This document shows positions 62,077-64,000 of a stretch of 64,000 bases of DNA, one piece after another (position 1 is the first letter of the stretch; each line of letters opens with the position of its first letter). This DNA comes from Diaphorobacter sp. HDW4A (GTDB lineage: Bacteria; Pseudomonadota; Gammaproteobacteria; Burkholderiales; Burkholderiaceae_C), in the NCBI RefSeq assembly GCF_011305995.1, contig NZ_CP049910.1, forward strand, positions 5,656,501-5,720,500. Direction: 5' to 3'. Both the position numbers and the translations under genes were made by a program. Below the pieces are notes generated by a model, which ran no database searches, was not told the origin of the DNA, and was given only the letters and a program-made list of their open reading frames with translations.

Positions 62077-64000
62077 ATGGAATATCCGCCGTCTTCTCCC
62101 ACCGATCAGCGTCTGGCCCTCTACGGCCGCCAGCGTTTTGCTGAGGGATTGGTCGCCGGATTGCCTGTGCTGGGGGACAAGCTGCAGGTATTCACGTCTG
62201 CCCTTGCCAACCAGACTGGCACGGTCCGCGAAATGCAGTCCAATCGCGAGTCCTGGATGGCCTACAACGGCCACGAGCGTGACTGGCTTCAGCGGCTGAA
62301 AAAACTCTGGACCGAGGCAGGTGATGCCAATACCGCACTGGTCGCCGCAGCCACCGTCTCCGCACCCAAGGAACTGTCGCTCGATGGCGGCCTTGAGTTG
62401 CTCAGCGACGATGTGGTGGAAAACAAGATTCTGGCTTCGCGCATCGCGCTCACGGTGAGCGAGGCTGCGGGAAGCCATTTCGAGACTGCCAAGCTGCGCA
62501 CGCAGCGGCTTCTGGGGCGAGAGCTCGACAACAACGATCTGCTGCGGCCCGAGACGGTCTGCCTGAATGTGGTCGACCAATGGATCGAATGCGGCCTGTC
62601 GCGCGCCGATCTGCAGTTGATGATCGACCCGGTGCAGAGCGAACTCGCGAGCCTGCTCGAAAAGGAATACAAGGCGCTCAACAAGCTGTTCGAAGACCGT
62701 GGCGTGTCCACGTCGGCGAGCACGGACCTGCGTTCGCGGGTCAAGCGCACGGGCTCTCCCACGGCAGCCGGCGGCGCGCCGGGCGTCGGGGGGGGAGGTC
62801 CCCACAGTGGCTACGACAGCGGCCCCGCTCCCATGACGGGGCAGGGCAGCGGCTTTGGCGGCATGCCCCAGCAGGGCTATCCAACGGGGTACGGCATGGG
62901 ACCGGGCGGCATGTTTCCCATGCCGCAACCCACGGGCTGGGTGAACCCCATGCAGATGCATCCCGGTGCGATGTCCGGCGGGCATCCCGGTCAACAACAG
63001 ACGGGTGCCTCACAACTGTCGTCGCAATATGTCGCGCAGATCAATGCCCAGATGGCGATGAATGCGCAGATGAACGCGCAGATGGCCGCGCAGATGGCGG
63101 CATCGCCGTTTCTCGCGCCGCTGCAGCGGGCCCGTCAGCGTGCGGCGGCGGTGATGGTGCAGTTACGCAATCTGCTGACCCAGCCGACGATGAACTACGA
63201 CATGGTCAAGGCGCCGCCGGCTTCCGCCGCGCTGGTGCAGGCCATGACCGACTATCGCGGCATGCCCCCCGACACCATGCTGGTGACGGTGCCCGGTGGC
63301 ATGGCCGCCATGACGCAGGCCCAAGACTACACGCCTCAGGTGGTGCACCAGGTCATGGGCGCGGTGCGCGAGCGCGCCTCCGAGCTCAAGAAGAAGGCAT
63401 CGACCGCCAGCGAAAAGGCCATCATCGAGGTGGTGGCGCTGATGTTCCAGAGCATTCTGAACGAGGACCGCCTACCGCCGTCGATCCGCGTGTGGTTCGC
63501 GCGCCTGCAGGTGCCGGTGCTGCGCGTGGCGCTGGCCGAGCCCGACTTCTTCAACAACGTGACCCATCCGGCGCGTCAGCTCATCGACCGCATGGGCTCC
63601 TGCGTGCTGGGTTTTGACGCGTCGACAATCAACGGCACGGCGCTCGAAACCGAGGTACGCCGCATCGTGCAGGTGATTGAGCAATACCCCGAAACCGGCA
63701 GCCGCGTGTTCCAGCTGGTGTTCGAAGAGTTCGAGCGCTTCATCGCCAAGTCGTTGGCCGAGAGCCGTGGCGCGCAGAAGATTGTGGGCGTGGCCCAGCA
63801 GGTCGAGCTGCGCGAGACGATGGCGGTGCAGTACACCATCGAGCTGCGCGATATGCTCAAGGACATGCAGGTGCGCGATGAGATCCGCGAGTTCCTGTTC
63901 AAGAGCTGGGCCGAAGTACTGGCGGTTTCCGCTGTCCGCAACGGCCCGCAGCACGATGAAACCGTGGCGTTGAAGCGCACGGCGGCCGACCTCGTCTGGG
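62077..64000 (+). CDS. DUF1631-family protein, cut by window end
   Basis: The frame opens at ATG 62077 (MEYPPSSPTDQRLALYGRQR) and runs without a stop to the window end, giving at least 641 residues. The N-terminal helical part and the later block with AIIEVVALMFQSILNEDRLP, VWFARLQVPVLRVALAEPDF and HPARQLIDRMGSCVLGF are the DUF1631 pattern; such proteins are sometimes wrongly labelled thymidine phosphorylase. Between them a Gly/Pro/Met-rich linker (about 225-320) leads to four NAQM/AAQM repeats near 322-342. Function unknown; homologues elsewhere are tied to cyclic-di-GMP or cell-division phenotypes only by inference. Confidence 0.85.
   Translation, partial: MEYPPSSPTDQRLALYGRQRFAEGLVAGLPVLGDKLQVFTSALANQTGTVREMQSNRESWMAYNGHERDWLQRLKKLWTEAGDANTALVAAATVSAPKELSLDGGLELLSDDVVENKILASRIALTVSEAAGSHFETAKLRTQRLLGRELDNNDLLRPETVCLNVVDQWIECGLSRADLQLMIDPVQSELASLLEKEYKALNKLFEDRGVSTSASTDLRSRVKRTGSPTAAGGAPGVGGGGPHSGYDSGPAPMTGQGSGFGGMPQQGYPTGYGMGPGGMFPMPQPTGWVNPMQMHPGAMSGGHPGQQQTGASQLSSQYVAQINAQMAMNAQMNAQMAAQMAASPFLAPLQRARQRAAAVMVQLRNLLTQPTMNYDMVKAPPASAALVQAMTDYRGMPPDTMLVTVPGGMAAMTQAQDYTPQVVHQVMGAVRERASELKKKASTASEKAIIEVVALMFQSILNEDRLPPSIRVWFARLQVPVLRVALAEPDFFNNVTHPARQLIDRMGSCVLGFDASTINGTALETEVRRIVQVIEQYPETGSRVFQLVFEEFERFIAKSLAESRGAQKIVGVAQQVELRETMAVQYTIELRDMLKDMQVRDEIREFLFKSWAEVLAVSAVRNGPQHDETVALKRTAADLVW

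Overview
This 64 kb window is high-GC, gene-dense chromosomal DNA, most likely from a betaproteobacterium of the order Burkholderiales, family Comamonadaceae (Comamonas, Acidovorax and Delftia types). The placement rests on gene content: short type-2 ArgC, a fused indolepyruvate ferredoxin oxidoreductase, a YhdP/nitrilase pair, a LysM-DprA-Def-Fmt cluster, a DUF1631 protein after SecDF, and a TfpZ-type pilin accessory gene. No database search was possible. I see no rRNA, tRNA, CRISPR array, transposase or integrase.

Layout. 0-5.9 kb: LysR regulator, pyrF, an EamA permease, a long imperfect palindrome, two coupled lipoprotein genes (one FlgO-like), pgk. 6-13.2 kb: azlCD branched-chain amino-acid exporter, fmt, a lipoprotein, def, then divergently a LysM protein and dprA, then argC. 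13.5-17.4 kb: sucCD and two tandem TerC membrane proteins. 17.6-21 kb: a structured leader, a PP2C phosphatase, an FHA protein, then pilA behind a sigma-54 promoter with upstream direct repeats, and an AT-rich tfpZ-like gene. 21-30 kb: moaC, a BepA-like M48 protease, small membrane proteins, a third TerC, two small Cys-rich proteins, yaeQ, an acyltransferase, purB, a GST. 30.7-36.6 kb: a three-gene RND efflux operon with an operator-like palindrome. 36.7-47.5 kb: glnE, yhdP, a nitrilase-family amidase, and a FixL/FixJ-like two-component pair. 47.5-54 kb: an OmpA-like lipoprotein, a small membrane ORF abutting mltA, an MFS exporter, and a candidate SleB-like hydrolase/secreted partner pair. 54-64 kb: an Lrp regulator divergent from indolepyruvate oxidoreductase, an inverted pair of dispersed repeats, yajC-secD-secF, and a DUF1631 gene cut by the window end.

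How the genes work together. Most of the window is core metabolism and envelope biology: succinyl-CoA synthetase, phosphoglycerate kinase, pyrimidine and purine synthesis, arginine synthesis, control of glutamine synthetase, formyl-Met handling at the start and end of translation, and the SecDF-YajC translocon. The accessory signals are a roughly 185 bp dispersed repeat present four times, mostly just 3' of genes in a fixed orientation; a 260 bp palindrome; an AT-rich pilin cassette; and the overlapping two-gene unit at 51.9-53.4 kb, which is the best candidate for an undescribed effector/protector system. Many long open frames antisense to real genes are composition artefacts and were left out.
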